Shown one piece after another: positions 55,812 through 64,000 of a stretch of DNA of 64,000 nucleotides. A program made the translations under genes and the position numbers. The DNA is taken from assembly GCF_002291145.1 (NCBI RefSeq), contig NZ_NTGE01000040.1:124001-188000 (forward strand), written 5' to 3'. The first letter of the stretch is position 1; the number at the start of each line of letters is the position of its first letter. This DNA comes from Streptomyces sp. SA15 (lineage in GTDB: Bacteria > Actinomycetota > Actinomycetes > Streptomycetales > Streptomycetaceae). The notes beneath the pieces were generated by a model. The model searched no databases and was not told where the DNA came from. It saw only the letters and a list, made by a program, of their open reading frames with translations.

Positions 55812-56285
55812 ATGGCACCGAACATCGCGACCAACACCTCCGTGTCCCTGGACGAGCTGCTGGACTTCGTACGGCCCCGGCACCGGGCGATCCTGCTGAC
55901 CCGGCGTGCCGACGGCAGCCCCCAGGCATCGCCACTGACCTGCGGCGTCGACGACTCCGGGCGGATCGTCGTCTCGACCTACCCCGAGCGCGCCAAGACC
56001 CGCAACGCCAAGCGGGATCCCCGGGTCAGCCTCCTCGTGCTGAGCGACGACTGGAACGGGCCGTGGGTCCAGATCGACGGCACGGCCGAGGTCATCGACA
56101 TGCCCGACTCGGTGGAGCCGCTGGTGGAGTACTACCGGAACATCGCCGGTGAGCACCCGGACTGGGACGAGTACCGGGAGGCGATGGTGAAGCAGGGGAA
56201 GTCGATCATCCGCGTTACGCCGGAGAGGTGGGGGCCGGTGGCTACAGGGGGCTTTCCGGCACGGCTGGTCGGCGAGGAGGGGTAG
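55812..56285 (+). CDS. PPOX-class F420-dependent oxidoreductase
   Basis: 157 aa from ATG 55812. Split-barrel flavin/F420-binding pattern: LDELLDFVRPRHRAILLTRR, SPQASPLTCGVDDSGRIVVS, TRNAKRDPRVSLLVLSDD and PWVQIDGTAEVIDMPDSVEP, closing with VRVTPERWGP-like IIRVTPERWGPVATGG. Such enzymes use reduced F420 on small quinones or tetrapyrroles. Its 5' region was invaded by the MITE whose end is 9 bp from the ATG; the ribosome site is therefore within or replaced by MITE sequence, and no proper Shine-Dalgarno is visible. Confidence 0.9.
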   Translation: MAPNIATNTSVSLDELLDFVRPRHRAILLTRRADGSPQASPLTCGVDDSGRIVVSTYPERAKTRNAKRDPRVSLLVLSDDWNGPWVQIDGTAEVIDMPDSVEPLVEYYRNIAGEHPDWDEYREAMVKQGKSIIRVTPERWGPVATGGFPARLVGEEG

Positions 56286-56294
56286 GCAGGTCAG

Positions 56295-57053
56295 TCAGCC
56301 GCGGGCCACCATCGCCTCGATCCCCGCGACCAGCAGGTCCAGGGCGAAGTCGAAGTCCCGCTCCCACATCTCCTCGACCGTGTCGCCCCCGCGGGCCTCC
56401 ATGAGCTCCGCTGACTCCTGGATGAGCTCAGAGGCTTGCGGGGCCCGCGTCACCGTGCTCATGGCGTGCTGGAAGTAGTCGTCCGGGGTCATGCCGAAGT
56501 CCGCGCTGCGGGCGAGGAAGTGGCCCTCCATCGTGCCGAAGCCGTACACGAACTGGAAGACGGCGGAGATGGCGGCCGCCAGACCGTGCGTGGGCAGGCC
56601 GGTCTTGCGGATGACGCGCTGCACGACGCGCGAGAAGGCGAGGTTGTTCGGGCCGATGTTGACGTAGGTGCCGACGAGCGGCGACACCCAGGGGTGGCGG
56701 ACCAGCACGGCCCGGTACCCCTGGGCCAGCGTGCGCAGCTGGTCGCGCCAGTCCTCGTCGGCGTCCGGGTCGGGCAGCTCCACCTCGCCCATGACCGCGT
56801 CGAGGGCGAGTTCGAGGAGGTCGTCCTTGGTGTCGACGTACCAGTAGACGGACATCGCCGTGACGTTCAGCTCGGCGGCCAGCCGGCGCATGGAGAACTT
56901 GGCCAGTCCCTCGGCGTCCAGCAGCCGTACGGTGACCTCGGTGATCCGGTCCCGGTCCAGCCCGGACGGCTGCCCGCCACCACGCCCACCGCGACGCGAC
57001 TTGCCCTCCAGCCAGACACTGGTCCGCGCCGCCCGCCGGGCCGCTTCCACCAT
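56295..57053 (-). CDS. TetR-family transcriptional regulator
   Basis: 252 aa from ATG 57053, with GGAAGG upstream. DNA-binding part: LDRDRITEVTVRLLDAEGLA, FSMRRLAAELNVTAMSVYWY, VDTKDDLLELALDAVM. The C-terminal TetR_C domain has HPWVSPLVGTYVNIGPNNLA and AVFQFVYGFGTMEGHFLARS. The N-terminal extension (about 30 residues, Arg/Gly-rich) is unusual. It follows the MFS gene on the same strand, 163 bp downstream, and is the likely ligand of the operator at 58717-58748. Confidence 0.93.
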   Translation of the reverse strand: MVEAARRAARTSVWLEGKSRRGGRGGGQPSGLDRDRITEVTVRLLDAEGLAKFSMRRLAAELNVTAMSVYWYVDTKDDLLELALDAVMGEVELPDPDADEDWRDQLRTLAQGYRAVLVRHPWVSPLVGTYVNIGPNNLAFSRVVQRVIRKTGLPTHGLAAAISAVFQFVYGFGTMEGHFLARSADFGMTPDDYFQHAMSTVTRAPQASELIQESAELMEARGGDTVEEMWERDFDFALDLLVAGIEAMVARG

Positions 57054-57078
57054 GGCGCACCTTCCTGGACTTGCCAAC

Positions 57079-57163
57079 GCCCCTTCAGGGGCGCGGGGCT
57101 GCATCGATATGTGGCTCCGCCACGATGGGGGTCCCCCCGCTCGAGCGAAGTCGAGAGTGGGGG
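57079..57163. repeat. Common Streptomyces intergenic hairpins, terminator of the MFS gene
   Basis: gccccttcaggggc (57079-57092), gtggctccgccac (57111-57123) and tccccccgctcgagcgaagtc continuing to gagagtggggga (57132-57163) are three consecutive fold-back sequences. The type is found many times in streptomycete chromosomes between genes. Here they separate the MFS stop (57217) from the TetR start and probably terminate. Confidence 0.65.
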
Positions 57164-57216
57164 AGCGACCAGCCACAACGAACCCGCAGCCGCCCGACTA
57201 CCCAACCACCGAGCTC

Positions 57217-58713
57217 CTAGGCGGATTCTCCCCTCTCCGCCCGCCGCAACAACGCCGCCGCGACCAACCCCCCGAGCAGCACAGCCACAGCCCCCACCAA
57301 CTGACTCGTCTCCAGCCCAGACGAAAACGCGTCGGTGATACGAGCCTTCTCCTCCGCCGACGACGCCGAAGCCAACGCCGCCGGCAACGAAGAAGCCGCC
57401 ACAGAAATCCCCGCCGCGAACCGCGAGTTCAGCACCGCGCCCAGCACCGCGACCCCCAGCCCCTGCCCGAACTCCGCCAACGTGCCGTTGACGCCCGCCC
57501 CCACCCCCGCCTTCTCCGGCGGAATCGCGCTCATCACGGCGTTGGCCATGGCCGGCATGGCGAAGGCGACGCCGGCGCCCATGACGATCAGGCCGAGCAG
57601 CATGCCGCCGTAACCGTCCCCGCCGAGCAGTGCGATCGCCGCGAGCCCCGCCGCCAGGCAGGTCATGCCGGACGCGATGGTCAGCGGCGTGCCCAGTTTC
57701 GGCAGCAGCCTCGCACTCACCCCCGTGAGGTTGAGCGCGACGATGGTGAGGGCGAACGGCGCTGTCCGCAGACCCGCCTCCAACGGGCCGTATCCGAGGA
57801 CGAACTGAAGGTGCTGGGTGAGCAGGAAGAGCGAGCCCGCCATCCCGAAGGCGACCAGGATCGCGCCCGCGACGGCGCCCGTGAACCTCCGGTTGCGGAA
57901 GAAGTGCATGTCCAGCATCGGGTAGGGGATGCGCAGCTCCCACGCCGCGAACCCGGCCAGCACGACGACGCCGATCCCGGCGGAGGTGAGGACGGGCGCG
58001 GAGGTCCAGCCGTCTTCGGGCCCGGTGATGATCGCGTAGACGATGCTCGTCATACCGATCGTGGAAAGCAGCGCGCCGAGCAGGTCGGGGCGGTCGCCCT
58101 GCGGGTTCCTGGACTCGGGGACGAGGGCGAACACGGCGATCAGGCCGATGGCCGCGACCGGGATGTTGATGAGGAAGATCGCGCCCCACCAGAAGTGGTC
58201 GAGCATCACGCCGCCGATCAGCGGGCCGGTGGCGAAGCCGAGCGAGTTGACCGTGGACCACAGGCCGATCGCCTTCACACGCTCGCTGTCGTCGAAGATC
58301 TGGACCACGACGGCGAGCGTGGTGGTGATCAGGAGCGCACCGCCGACGCCCATGCCGGCCCGGGCGGCGATCAGCTGCCCGCTGGTGGTCGCGAGACCCG
58401 CCACGAGCGAGCCGATGCCGAACAGGGCCAGGCCCGCGAGCAGCAGCTTCTTACGGCCGTAGCGGTCGGCGGCGCTGCCCGCGGTGAGCAGCAGACCGGA
58501 CTGCACGAGCGAGTACGCGTTGATCATCCACTGGATGTCGGAGGTGGCCGCGTCCAGCTCGCTGGTGAGCGAGGGGATCGCCACGTTCAGGACAGTGTTG
58601 TCGAGCAGCACGGTGAGCTGCGCGAGACAGATCACGCCGAGGATCAGCCAGCGCTGCGGGTGGCCGCCTGTCCGTATCTGCGCGGGGGCCTGTTCCTTGG
58701 GGGACGTCGTCAT
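57217..58713 (-). CDS. MFS multidrug exporter (DHA2/EmrB type)
   Basis: 498 aa from ATG 58713; GTG 58722 in frame is an alternative. Fourteen membrane helices. Motifs: LTVLLDNTVLNVAIPSLTSE (helix 1 with the conserved Asp-Asn-Thr), DIQWMINAYSLVQSGLLLTA, GSAADRYGRKKLLLAGLALF (motif A), GPLIGGVMLDHFWWGAIFLI (motif C). The C-terminus ends after helix 14 without an extra domain, unlike the exporter at 51703. It should pump drugs by proton antiport and be induced when the TetR protein leaves the promoter palindrome. Confidence 0.94.
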   Translation of the reverse strand: MTTSPKEQAPAQIRTGGHPQRWLILGVICLAQLTVLLDNTVLNVAIPSLTSELDAATSDIQWMINAYSLVQSGLLLTAGSAADRYGRKKLLLAGLALFGIGSLVAGLATTSGQLIAARAGMGVGGALLITTTLAVVVQIFDDSERVKAIGLWSTVNSLGFATGPLIGGVMLDHFWWGAIFLINIPVAAIGLIAVFALVPESRNPQGDRPDLLGALLSTIGMTSIVYAIITGPEDGWTSAPVLTSAGIGVVVLAGFAAWELRIPYPMLDMHFFRNRRFTGAVAGAILVAFGMAGSLFLLTQHLQFVLGYGPLEAGLRTAPFALTIVALNLTGVSARLLPKLGTPLTIASGMTCLAAGLAAIALLGGDGYGGMLLGLIVMGAGVAFAMPAMANAVMSAIPPEKAGVGAGVNGTLAEFGQGLGVAVLGAVLNSRFAAGISVAASSLPAALASASSAEEKARITDAFSSGLETSQLVGAVAVLLGGLVAAALLRRAERGESA

Positions 58714-58716
58714 GCC

Positions 58717-58748
58717 GTACACCGTAGAGCAGCTCCCATACGGTGTAC
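58717..58748 (-). promoter_or_regulatory. TetR operator overlapping the MFS promoter
   Basis: gtacaccgta (58717-58726) and tacggtgtac (58739-58748) are a perfect 10-bp inverted repeat with a 12-bp spacer. On the minus strand TTGTAC lies in one arm and TACGGT, 18 bp further, in the other, forming a -35/-10 pair that repressor binding would block. It lies just upstream of the start codon, so the mRNA leader is very short. Confidence 0.8.
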
Positions 58749-58818
58749 AACGAAAGATGCGGAGGCGGGGCGGCAGCCTCAGCCACCGCCCCGCCTCCGA
58801 CCGATCGTCAGCCGCTCG

Positions 58819-61041
58819 TCAGCTGCTCGCCTCCTGCGTGAGGTCGTAGAAGGTCGCCGAACCGACCGTCACCTTCTTGAAGTTGGCCTCGACCCAGGAG
58901 GTGATCTGCGAGGAGGTGCCGCTGTCGCTGCCGCCCATGGCACCGCCGCCGGTGCCGCCGGAGATGAAGTAGTGGATCTTGCCGTCCGCCACGTACTCCT
59001 TGAACTGGGCCAGCGTCGGCGACGGGTCCGTGCCGTTGAAGCCGCCGATCGCCATCACCGCCTCACCGGTGGCGAGCTGGTAGCTCGCGGCGTTCTGGGC
59101 GCCGATGGCCGCGGCGGCCCACGTGTACTGGTCGGCGTCGGCCTCCAGCAGCTTCTTGGCCTCGGAGGTGACGCTGGCGCCGTTGAGCAGCCCGCCCATG
59201 CCGCCACCGCCGCCCATGCCACCGCCGTCGCCGGTCTGTCCGCCGGGCATGGTGCCCTGCTGGTTCTGGCCCTGGGTGGTGCCGTTGCCGTTCTGCTGGT
59301 TCTGGCCGCCGGGGATTCCGCCGGTGCCGCCGCCCGGGAAGCCGTTGCCCTGCTGGTTCTGGCCCTGCTGGTTCTGGCCCTGCTGGTTCTGACCGCCGCC
59401 CGGCATCCCGCCGAAGCCGCCGCCAGGGCCTCCGCCCCGACCGCCCCCGCCCATCATGCTCGCCCCAGCCGGCCCCGCCGTGACGATGGACCCGGTGTGC
59501 CCCTCCTGCAGAGTGCTGAGCGTGTACGCCGTAGGCCCGGCCAGCGAGGCCACGATGCCCAGCCCCACCGCCGCGAGCGCGAGCTGCCGCCCCAGCTTGG
59601 CCACGAAGATCAGGCCGAGCGCGGCGACCAGGCCACCGATCAGGACCAGCCACTTCAGCCAGGGCAGGTAGTCGGGGGTGCGGTTGAGCAGGACGTAACC
59701 CCAGGCGGCGCTCGCCACGACCGCCGCCGCGAGGGTCAGCGACGCCCACATCTCGCGCCGCTTCTCCCACAGGGCGGCCCCGCCCATGCCGATCACGGCC
59801 GCCATGTAGGGGGCGAGGGCCACCGTGTAGTACTGGTGGAAGATGCCCGCCATGTAGCTGAAGACCACCATGGTCATCAGCAGCGAGCCGCCCCACACCA
59901 GGAACGAACTGCGGGTCAATGACGTCCGCTTGCTCTTCCGCGTCGCCACCAGGCCCGCGACCAGCAGGATCAGCGCGGCGGGCAGCAGCCAGGAGATCTG
60001 GCCGCCGATCTCGGAGTTGAACATCCGGTCCCAGCCGGTCTCACCCCACTGGCCCGTGCCGCCCCCGCCACCGCCGCCGACGCTGCCGGTCTCCTCGCCG
60101 TTCAGGCGGCCGAGGCCGTTGTAGCCGAAGGTCAGTTCGAGGAAGCTGTTGTTCTGCGAGCCGCCGATGTACGGGCGGGAGGAGGCCGGCCACAGCTCGA
60201 CGATCGCGACCCACCAGCCGCCGGAGACGACGAGCGCGAGCGTCGCGAGGGCCAGCTGCCCGAAGCGCTTCCTCAGGTTCACCGGCGCGCAGAGCGCGTA
60301 CACGATCGCCAGCGGCGGCAGGATCAGGAAGGCCTGCAGGGTCTTGGCGAGGAACGCGAAGCCGATCGCGACTCCCGCCCACACCAGCCACTTCGTACGG
60401 CCGTCCTCCAGGGCCCGGACCACGAGGTGGCAGGCCACCGCCATCAGCAGCGCCAGCATCGCGTCCGGGTTGTTGAACCGGAACATCAGCGCCGCGACAG
60501 GGGTGAGCGCGAGCACCGCGCCCGCGAGCAGACCGGCCCCGGGGCTGAACCGGCGGCGCACGGAGGCGTAGACGACGGCGACCGTACCGACGCCCATCAG
60601 GACCTCAGGGGCAAGGATCGCCCACGAGTTGAGGCCGAAGATCCTGACCGACAGCTCCATCGGCCACAGCGAGGCCGGGGGCTTGTCGACGGTGATGGCG
60701 TTGCCCGCGTCCAGCGAGCCGAAGAAGAACGCCTTCCAGCTCTGGCTGCCGGCCTGGACGGCCGCGGAGTAGAACGAGTTGGCGTATCCGGAGGCGCTCA
60801 GGTTGTACAGGTAGAGCACGGCGGTCACGAGGAGCAGGCCGAGGAACGCGGGGCGCGCCCAGCGGGGGTCCTCGGGCCGGCCCCGCCACAGTCTCCGGGC
60901 GAAGGGCTGCTCGGGCTCGCCGGACCCAGGGGCGGCCGGTGGCGCCAGGGGCTCCTGAACTGCCGTATGGGAAAGGGCTGTTGGTGGGTCCCAGCTGGTG
61001 TGACCCTGCTGGGTCGTCGTCGGGTCGGTGTGCGTGGTCAT
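58819..61041 (-). CDS. ArnT/PMT-like (GT39 superfamily) membrane glycosyltransferase
   Basis: 740 aa from ATG 61041. After a cytosolic start, about 11-12 membrane helices begin at residue 64 (AFLGLLLVTAVLYLYNLSAS). The first external loop carries the catalytic acidic site (GNAITVDKPPASLWPMELS, Asp), as in ArnT and mannosyltransferases that use polyprenyl-phosphate sugars. Residues ~525-615 form a low-complexity outer segment of Gly and Gln-Asn repeats (GQNQQGQNQQGQNQQG), and the final ~120 residues form a globular extracellular domain (AVMAIGGFNGTDPSPTLAQF, YFISGGTGGGAMGG). It probably transfers a sugar to a surface acceptor. Stop overlaps nothing; its start overlaps the GT2 gene stop by ATGA. 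Confidence 0.92.
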   Translation of the reverse strand: MTTHTDPTTTQQGHTSWDPPTALSHTAVQEPLAPPAAPGSGEPEQPFARRLWRGRPEDPRWARPAFLGLLLVTAVLYLYNLSASGYANSFYSAAVQAGSQSWKAFFFGSLDAGNAITVDKPPASLWPMELSVRIFGLNSWAILAPEVLMGVGTVAVVYASVRRRFSPGAGLLAGAVLALTPVAALMFRFNNPDAMLALLMAVACHLVVRALEDGRTKWLVWAGVAIGFAFLAKTLQAFLILPPLAIVYALCAPVNLRKRFGQLALATLALVVSGGWWVAIVELWPASSRPYIGGSQNNSFLELTFGYNGLGRLNGEETGSVGGGGGGGTGQWGETGWDRMFNSEIGGQISWLLPAALILLVAGLVATRKSKRTSLTRSSFLVWGGSLLMTMVVFSYMAGIFHQYYTVALAPYMAAVIGMGGAALWEKRREMWASLTLAAAVVASAAWGYVLLNRTPDYLPWLKWLVLIGGLVAALGLIFVAKLGRQLALAAVGLGIVASLAGPTAYTLSTLQEGHTGSIVTAGPAGASMMGGGGRGGGPGGGFGGMPGGGQNQQGQNQQGQNQQGNGFPGGGTGGIPGGQNQQNGNGTTQGQNQQGTMPGGQTGDGGGMGGGGGMGGLLNGASVTSEAKKLLEADADQYTWAAAAIGAQNAASYQLATGEAVMAIGGFNGTDPSPTLAQFKEYVADGKIHYFISGGTGGGAMGGSDSGTSSQITSWVEANFKKVTVGSATFYDLTQEASS

Positions 61042-62516
61042 CGGGAGTCCCTCGGGTCGGTGTCGGTCGGGCGCACCGGCTGCAGGTGCAGGGTCGCGTC
61101 CCCCCGGGTGGTGCGGTCCGCGGCCTCACCGGCGCGGAAGGGGGTGGTGTCGTACGGGGATCGGGGTGCCGTGGTGTAGCGGTGCCGATGGGGCAGCGGC
61201 GGGTACTGCGGCTGCGTGGAGTAGGTGGGCGGGGACGGGGCGGGCGACGGCGTGTGCGCGGCGACGACGGTCGACTCGCGCTTGTCCGGGAACACCCACG
61301 CCCTGAAGAGCAGGAAGCGCAGGACCGTGGCGGCCAGGTTGGCGGCGATGAGGACCGCCAGTTCGGTGGAGTGCGCGGGTTCGGAGGTCGCCGCGTTCAG
61401 GGCGGCGAGGGAGCCGCTGGTCAGCGCGAGGCCGATGCCGAAGACGACCAGTCCCTGCGCCTGGTGCCGGACGGCACCGCTCCGCCCGCGTACCCCGAAG
61501 GTCAGCCGCCGGTTGGCCGCGGTGTTCGCGACCGCCGAGACCAGCAGGGCGAGCGCGTTGGCGAGCTGCGAGCCGCCGAACTGCCGGAAGACCGTGTAGA
61601 GCAGCAGGTAGAAGAGGGTGGACAGACCGCCGACGACACAGAAGCCGACGAGCTGGCGGGCCAGGCCCTTGGGTACGTCCTGGATCTCGCGGTCGCGCGG
61701 ATCGTCGCCGAACGGGCGGGTGATCCGGTCCAGCGGCAGCGAACCGGTGGCCAGGGCCTTGCCCACGCGCCACACGCCCTTGAGGTCCTCGGTCGCCGTC
61801 CTCACGATGTGGACCGTCGAGTCCGGGTCGTCGACCCAGTCGACGGGGACCTCGTGGATACGGAGGCCCGCGCGCTCGGCGAGCACCAGCATCTCCGTGT
61901 CGAAGAACCAGCCGGTGTCCTCCACCAGCGGCAGCAGCACCTGCGCGACATCCCGGCGGATCGCCTTGAAGCCGCACTGGGCGTCGGAGAAGCGGGCCTG
62001 GAGGGAGCCGCGCAGGATGAGGTTGTACGCGCGGCTGATGAACTCCCGCTTGGGTCCGCGGACGACGCGGGAGCTACGGGAGAGCCGGGAGCCGATCGCG
62101 AGGTCGGAGTGGCCCGAGATCAGCGGGGCCACCAGCGGCAGCAGGGCGTTGAGGTCGGTGGACAGGTCCACGTCCATGTAGGCGAGGACCGGGGCGTCCG
62201 AGGCGGACCAGACGGTCCGCAGCGCCCGGCCGCGGCCCTTCTGCTCCAGACGGAAGGCCCTGACCTCCGGGAGCTCCGCCTCCAGCCGCGCGGACACCAG
62301 CGGGGTGGTGTCCGTCGACGCGTTGTCCGCGATCGTGATGCGGAACGCGTACGGGAAGGTGCGCTCGAGGTGGTCGTGCAGTCTCAGCACACACGGCTGG
62401 AGGTCCTTCTCCTCGTTGTAGACGGGGATCACTACGTCCAGGACAGGCGTACCGGCGTCTGTGGCCGGGAGGTGCTCCCGCGCCGGCAGGGTGCCGGGAG
62501 AAGAGTCGGTTCGCAT
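61038..62516 (-). CDS. Bifunctional GT2 glycosyltransferase / GtrA-family protein
   Basis: 492 aa from ATG 62516. The GT2 domain (about 20-265) has LDVVIPVYNEEKDLQPCVLR, DNASTDTTPLVSARLEAELP and the DxD-containing YMDVDLSTDLNALLPLV, with DAQCGFKAIRRDVAQ near its end, as in polyprenyl-phosphate sugar synthases. The C-terminal GtrA domain (~285-420) has four helices (LVGFCVVGGLSTLFYLLLYT). It makes and probably flips a lipid-linked sugar that the coupled ArnT-like enzyme uses; the 4-nt overlap supports this pathway link. Confidence 0.93.
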   Translation of the reverse strand: MRTDSSPGTLPAREHLPATDAGTPVLDVVIPVYNEEKDLQPCVLRLHDHLERTFPYAFRITIADNASTDTTPLVSARLEAELPEVRAFRLEQKGRGRALRTVWSASDAPVLAYMDVDLSTDLNALLPLVAPLISGHSDLAIGSRLSRSSRVVRGPKREFISRAYNLILRGSLQARFSDAQCGFKAIRRDVAQVLLPLVEDTGWFFDTEMLVLAERAGLRIHEVPVDWVDDPDSTVHIVRTATEDLKGVWRVGKALATGSLPLDRITRPFGDDPRDREIQDVPKGLARQLVGFCVVGGLSTLFYLLLYTVFRQFGGSQLANALALLVSAVANTAANRRLTFGVRGRSGAVRHQAQGLVVFGIGLALTSGSLAALNAATSEPAHSTELAVLIAANLAATVLRFLLFRAWVFPDKRESTVVAAHTPSPAPSPPTYSTQPQYPPLPHRHRYTTAPRSPYDTTPFRAGEAADRTTRGDATLHLQPVRPTDTDPRDSR

Positions 62517-62530
62517 GGAACCGACTCAAC

Positions 62531-64000
62531 TCAAGTCCCCTGTTGCGCCCGTATGGTGGCGCTGTGCTGTGCCTGTGAGTGCGGTTGCCAGTTCGTTTCG
62601 GGCGCCGGACGGGGCGTCACCGGGACCGATGCGGGCAGGTGAACCGTGAAGACGGTCCGCCCGGGAACGCTGTCGACGGTCACCGCGCCGTCGTGCGCGG
62701 CGGCGACCGCCTGCACGATGGCGAGGCCCAGACCGGTGGACCCGGAGGCGCGGGAGCGCGAGGAGTCGCCGCGCGCGAACCGTTCGAAGACGCGTGGCAG
62801 CAGTTCCGCCGGAATGCCCTGACCGTCGTCCTCGACGTCCACGCACAGCCACGGCCCGCGCCGCTCGACGCGCGCGGTGACGGTCGTGCCGGGCGGTGTG
62901 TGCGTACGGGCGTTGGCCAGCAGGTTGACCAGCACCTGCTGCAGGCGTGCGGCGTCCGCCGACACCAGGGCCGGTTCGTCGGGCAGGTCGAGGCGCCAGT
63001 TGTGGTCGGGGCCGGCCGCGCGCGCGTCGCTGATGGTGTCCACGACGAGCGGTACGAGGTCGGTCTGCTCGAACTGCAGCGGCCGCCCGGCGTCCAGGCG
63101 CGCGAGCAGCAGCAGGTCCTCGACGAGGAGGGTCATCCGCCCGGCCTCGGACTCGATCCGGCCCAGCGCGTGCCGGGTGTCGGGCCCGACCTGCTCTCTG
63201 CCGCGTCTGGTGAGCTCGGCGTACCCGCGGATGGAGGCCAGGGGAGTACGCAGCTCATGGCTGGCGTCGGCCACGAACTGCCGTACCCGCGTCTCGCTCT
63301 GCTGGCGTGCGTGCAGGGCCCCGTGGACGTGGTCCAGCATCCGGTTGAGCGCGGCGCCGACCTGGCCGACCTCGGTGTGCGGGTCGGTCTCGGACTCGGG
63401 GACGCGCTCGCTGAGGTTGACCTCGCCGGTGTGCAGGGGGAGTTCGGAGACGCGGGTGGCGGTGGCGGCGACCCTGCGCAGGGGGCGGGTGGCTACGCCG
63501 ACGAGGACGTAACCGGCGATGCCGGCGGCGACGAGGCCGGCGGCGGTGACGCTGAGTTCCACGAGAATGAGGGTGTTGATGGTGCTGTCGACATCGGTGG
63601 TCGGCAACGCCACGTAGTAGGAGCCGTTGCTCCCCGTCCGGTACTCGACGCGGTACTCGCCCAGCCCCGGAAGCGTCACGGTGTGCGGCTTTCCGTCCTT
63701 GGAGACGGCGTTCAGCTCGGCCTTCTGTGCGTCGCTGAGCGCGTAGGGCGTGGCGTCCGTGACCCCCGTGTCGTCCGTCGTCCGCTTGCTGTACATGCCC
63801 TCGGTGATGGCACCGTTCTGGACCTTCGCGGCGACGGTGCCGATCATCTGCTGCGGCCCGCGGGTGACGAACTCCGAGAGGTCAGGCACCTTGGGCGCCT
63901 TCTTCTCCAGATCGTCGGGCCGGGGCGCACCCGGAAGCTCAGGACCCGCGCCCGCCGCGCGCCCCACCACCTCACTGAGCGAGTCGTCCAACTGCTCGTA
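62531..64000 (-). CDS. Sensor histidine kinase, partial (N-terminus beyond right edge)
   Basis: At least 489 aa; the frame is open at base 64000, so start and first membrane helix are missing. The visible part begins in the extracytoplasmic sensor (KVQNGAITEGMYSKRTTDD, GSYYVALPTTDVDSTINTL), then a membrane helix (LVELSVTAAGLVAAGIAGYV), HAMP linker (VATRPLRRVAATATRVSEL), HisKA box FVADASHELRTPLASIRGYA with phospho-acceptor His, N box LQQVLVNLLANARTHTPPG, and G boxes VEDDGQGIPAELLPRVFERF and GSTGLGLAIVQAVAAAH. Its response regulator should lie to the right. Fourteen bases separate it from the GT2-GtrA gene. Confidence 0.93.
   Translation of the reverse strand, partial: YEQLDDSLSEVVGRAAGAGPELPGAPRPDDLEKKAPKVPDLSEFVTRGPQQMIGTVAAKVQNGAITEGMYSKRTTDDTGVTDATPYALSDAQKAELNAVSKDGKPHTVTLPGLGEYRVEYRTGSNGSYYVALPTTDVDSTINTLILVELSVTAAGLVAAGIAGYVLVGVATRPLRRVAATATRVSELPLHTGEVNLSERVPESETDPHTEVGQVGAALNRMLDHVHGALHARQQSETRVRQFVADASHELRTPLASIRGYAELTRRGREQVGPDTRHALGRIESEAGRMTLLVEDLLLLARLDAGRPLQFEQTDLVPLVVDTISDARAAGPDHNWRLDLPDEPALVSADAARLQQVLVNLLANARTHTPPGTTVTARVERRGPWLCVDVEDDGQGIPAELLPRVFERFARGDSSRSRASGSTGLGLAIVQAVAAAHDGAVTVDSVPGRTVFTVHLPASVPVTPRPAPETNWQPHSQAQHSATIRAQQGT

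Noticed and set aside
56860..59922. 1020-codon plus-strand ORF
   Set aside because: Runs antisense through three genes and is Arg/Gly/Gln-rich.

Overview
The window reads as Streptomyces chromosome: uniformly high G+C with strong third-position GC, many GTG/TTG starts, tight ATGA/GTGA overlaps, DtxR/DmdR-type iron box, paired SigB/SigF-family sigma factors, Stealth glycosyl-phosphotransferases, and a complete actinomycete integrative and conjugative element (AICE) transfer module. Everything here is read by eye from sequence; family names come from recognised motifs, not from a search.

Layout. (1) About 1-12,400: the right-hand part of an AICE. A leftward operon (6027 to beyond base 1) encodes a DUF4097-like protein, small accessory proteins, a membrane protein, an FtsK-type DNA translocase (Tra) and short spread/transfer proteins; rep, xis and int are presumably left of the window. 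It starts at a promoter with a perfect palindromic operator and an untranslated leader that closely resembles a Streptomyces rRNA-operon leader. Divergently lie an XRE-type regulator and a Nudix Pif-like immunity factor, then an HD-domain protein and a double-GntR regulator. A cargo cassette of three lower-GC genes (9290-11953) sits between two ~120 bp direct repeats; the second abuts a 53-nt tRNA-Ser(GGA) 3' fragment that I take to be the attachment site. (2) 12,400-31,000: an accessory zone with two homologous PIN-domain toxin-antitoxin modules in opposite orientation, a ferritin-like protein, two tandem Stealth proteins, an ATPase/nuclease, several decayed genes (ArsR, CHAT, calcium-binding-like, synthetase-like, methyltransferase), a helicase-associated WYL protein, an LCM methyltransferase, and a striking pair: a subtilisin-fold protein whose three catalytic residues and oxyanion Asn are all replaced, beside a glutamine-rich protein.

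(3) 31,000-64,000: conserved-looking chromosome. A secreted pectate-lyase-like beta-helix protein under a LacI-type operator; a NarL-type two-component system; a CopC-CopD protein; an SDR/cupin/GNAT/penicillin-acylase operon opposite a siderophore-interacting protein across a consensus iron box; a DNA glycosylase-like protein; LytR_C protein; upp; tadA with its partner; tRNA-Ser(CGA); the sigF/sigN pair; a MarR-MFS-YceI group in which the transporter and YceI protein share carboxypeptidase-regulatory-like domains; a 169 bp fold-back MITE beside a PPOX oxidoreductase gene; a TetR-MFS pair with a perfect operator; and an ArnT-type glycosyltransferase, GT2-GtrA protein and sensor kinase.

Most promising undescribed biology: the pseudoprotease/poly-Gln pair (27981-30307), the three-gene AICE cargo cassette (9290-11953), the rRNA-leader-like sequence heading the conjugation operon, and the transporter/YceI pair sharing an extra domain.
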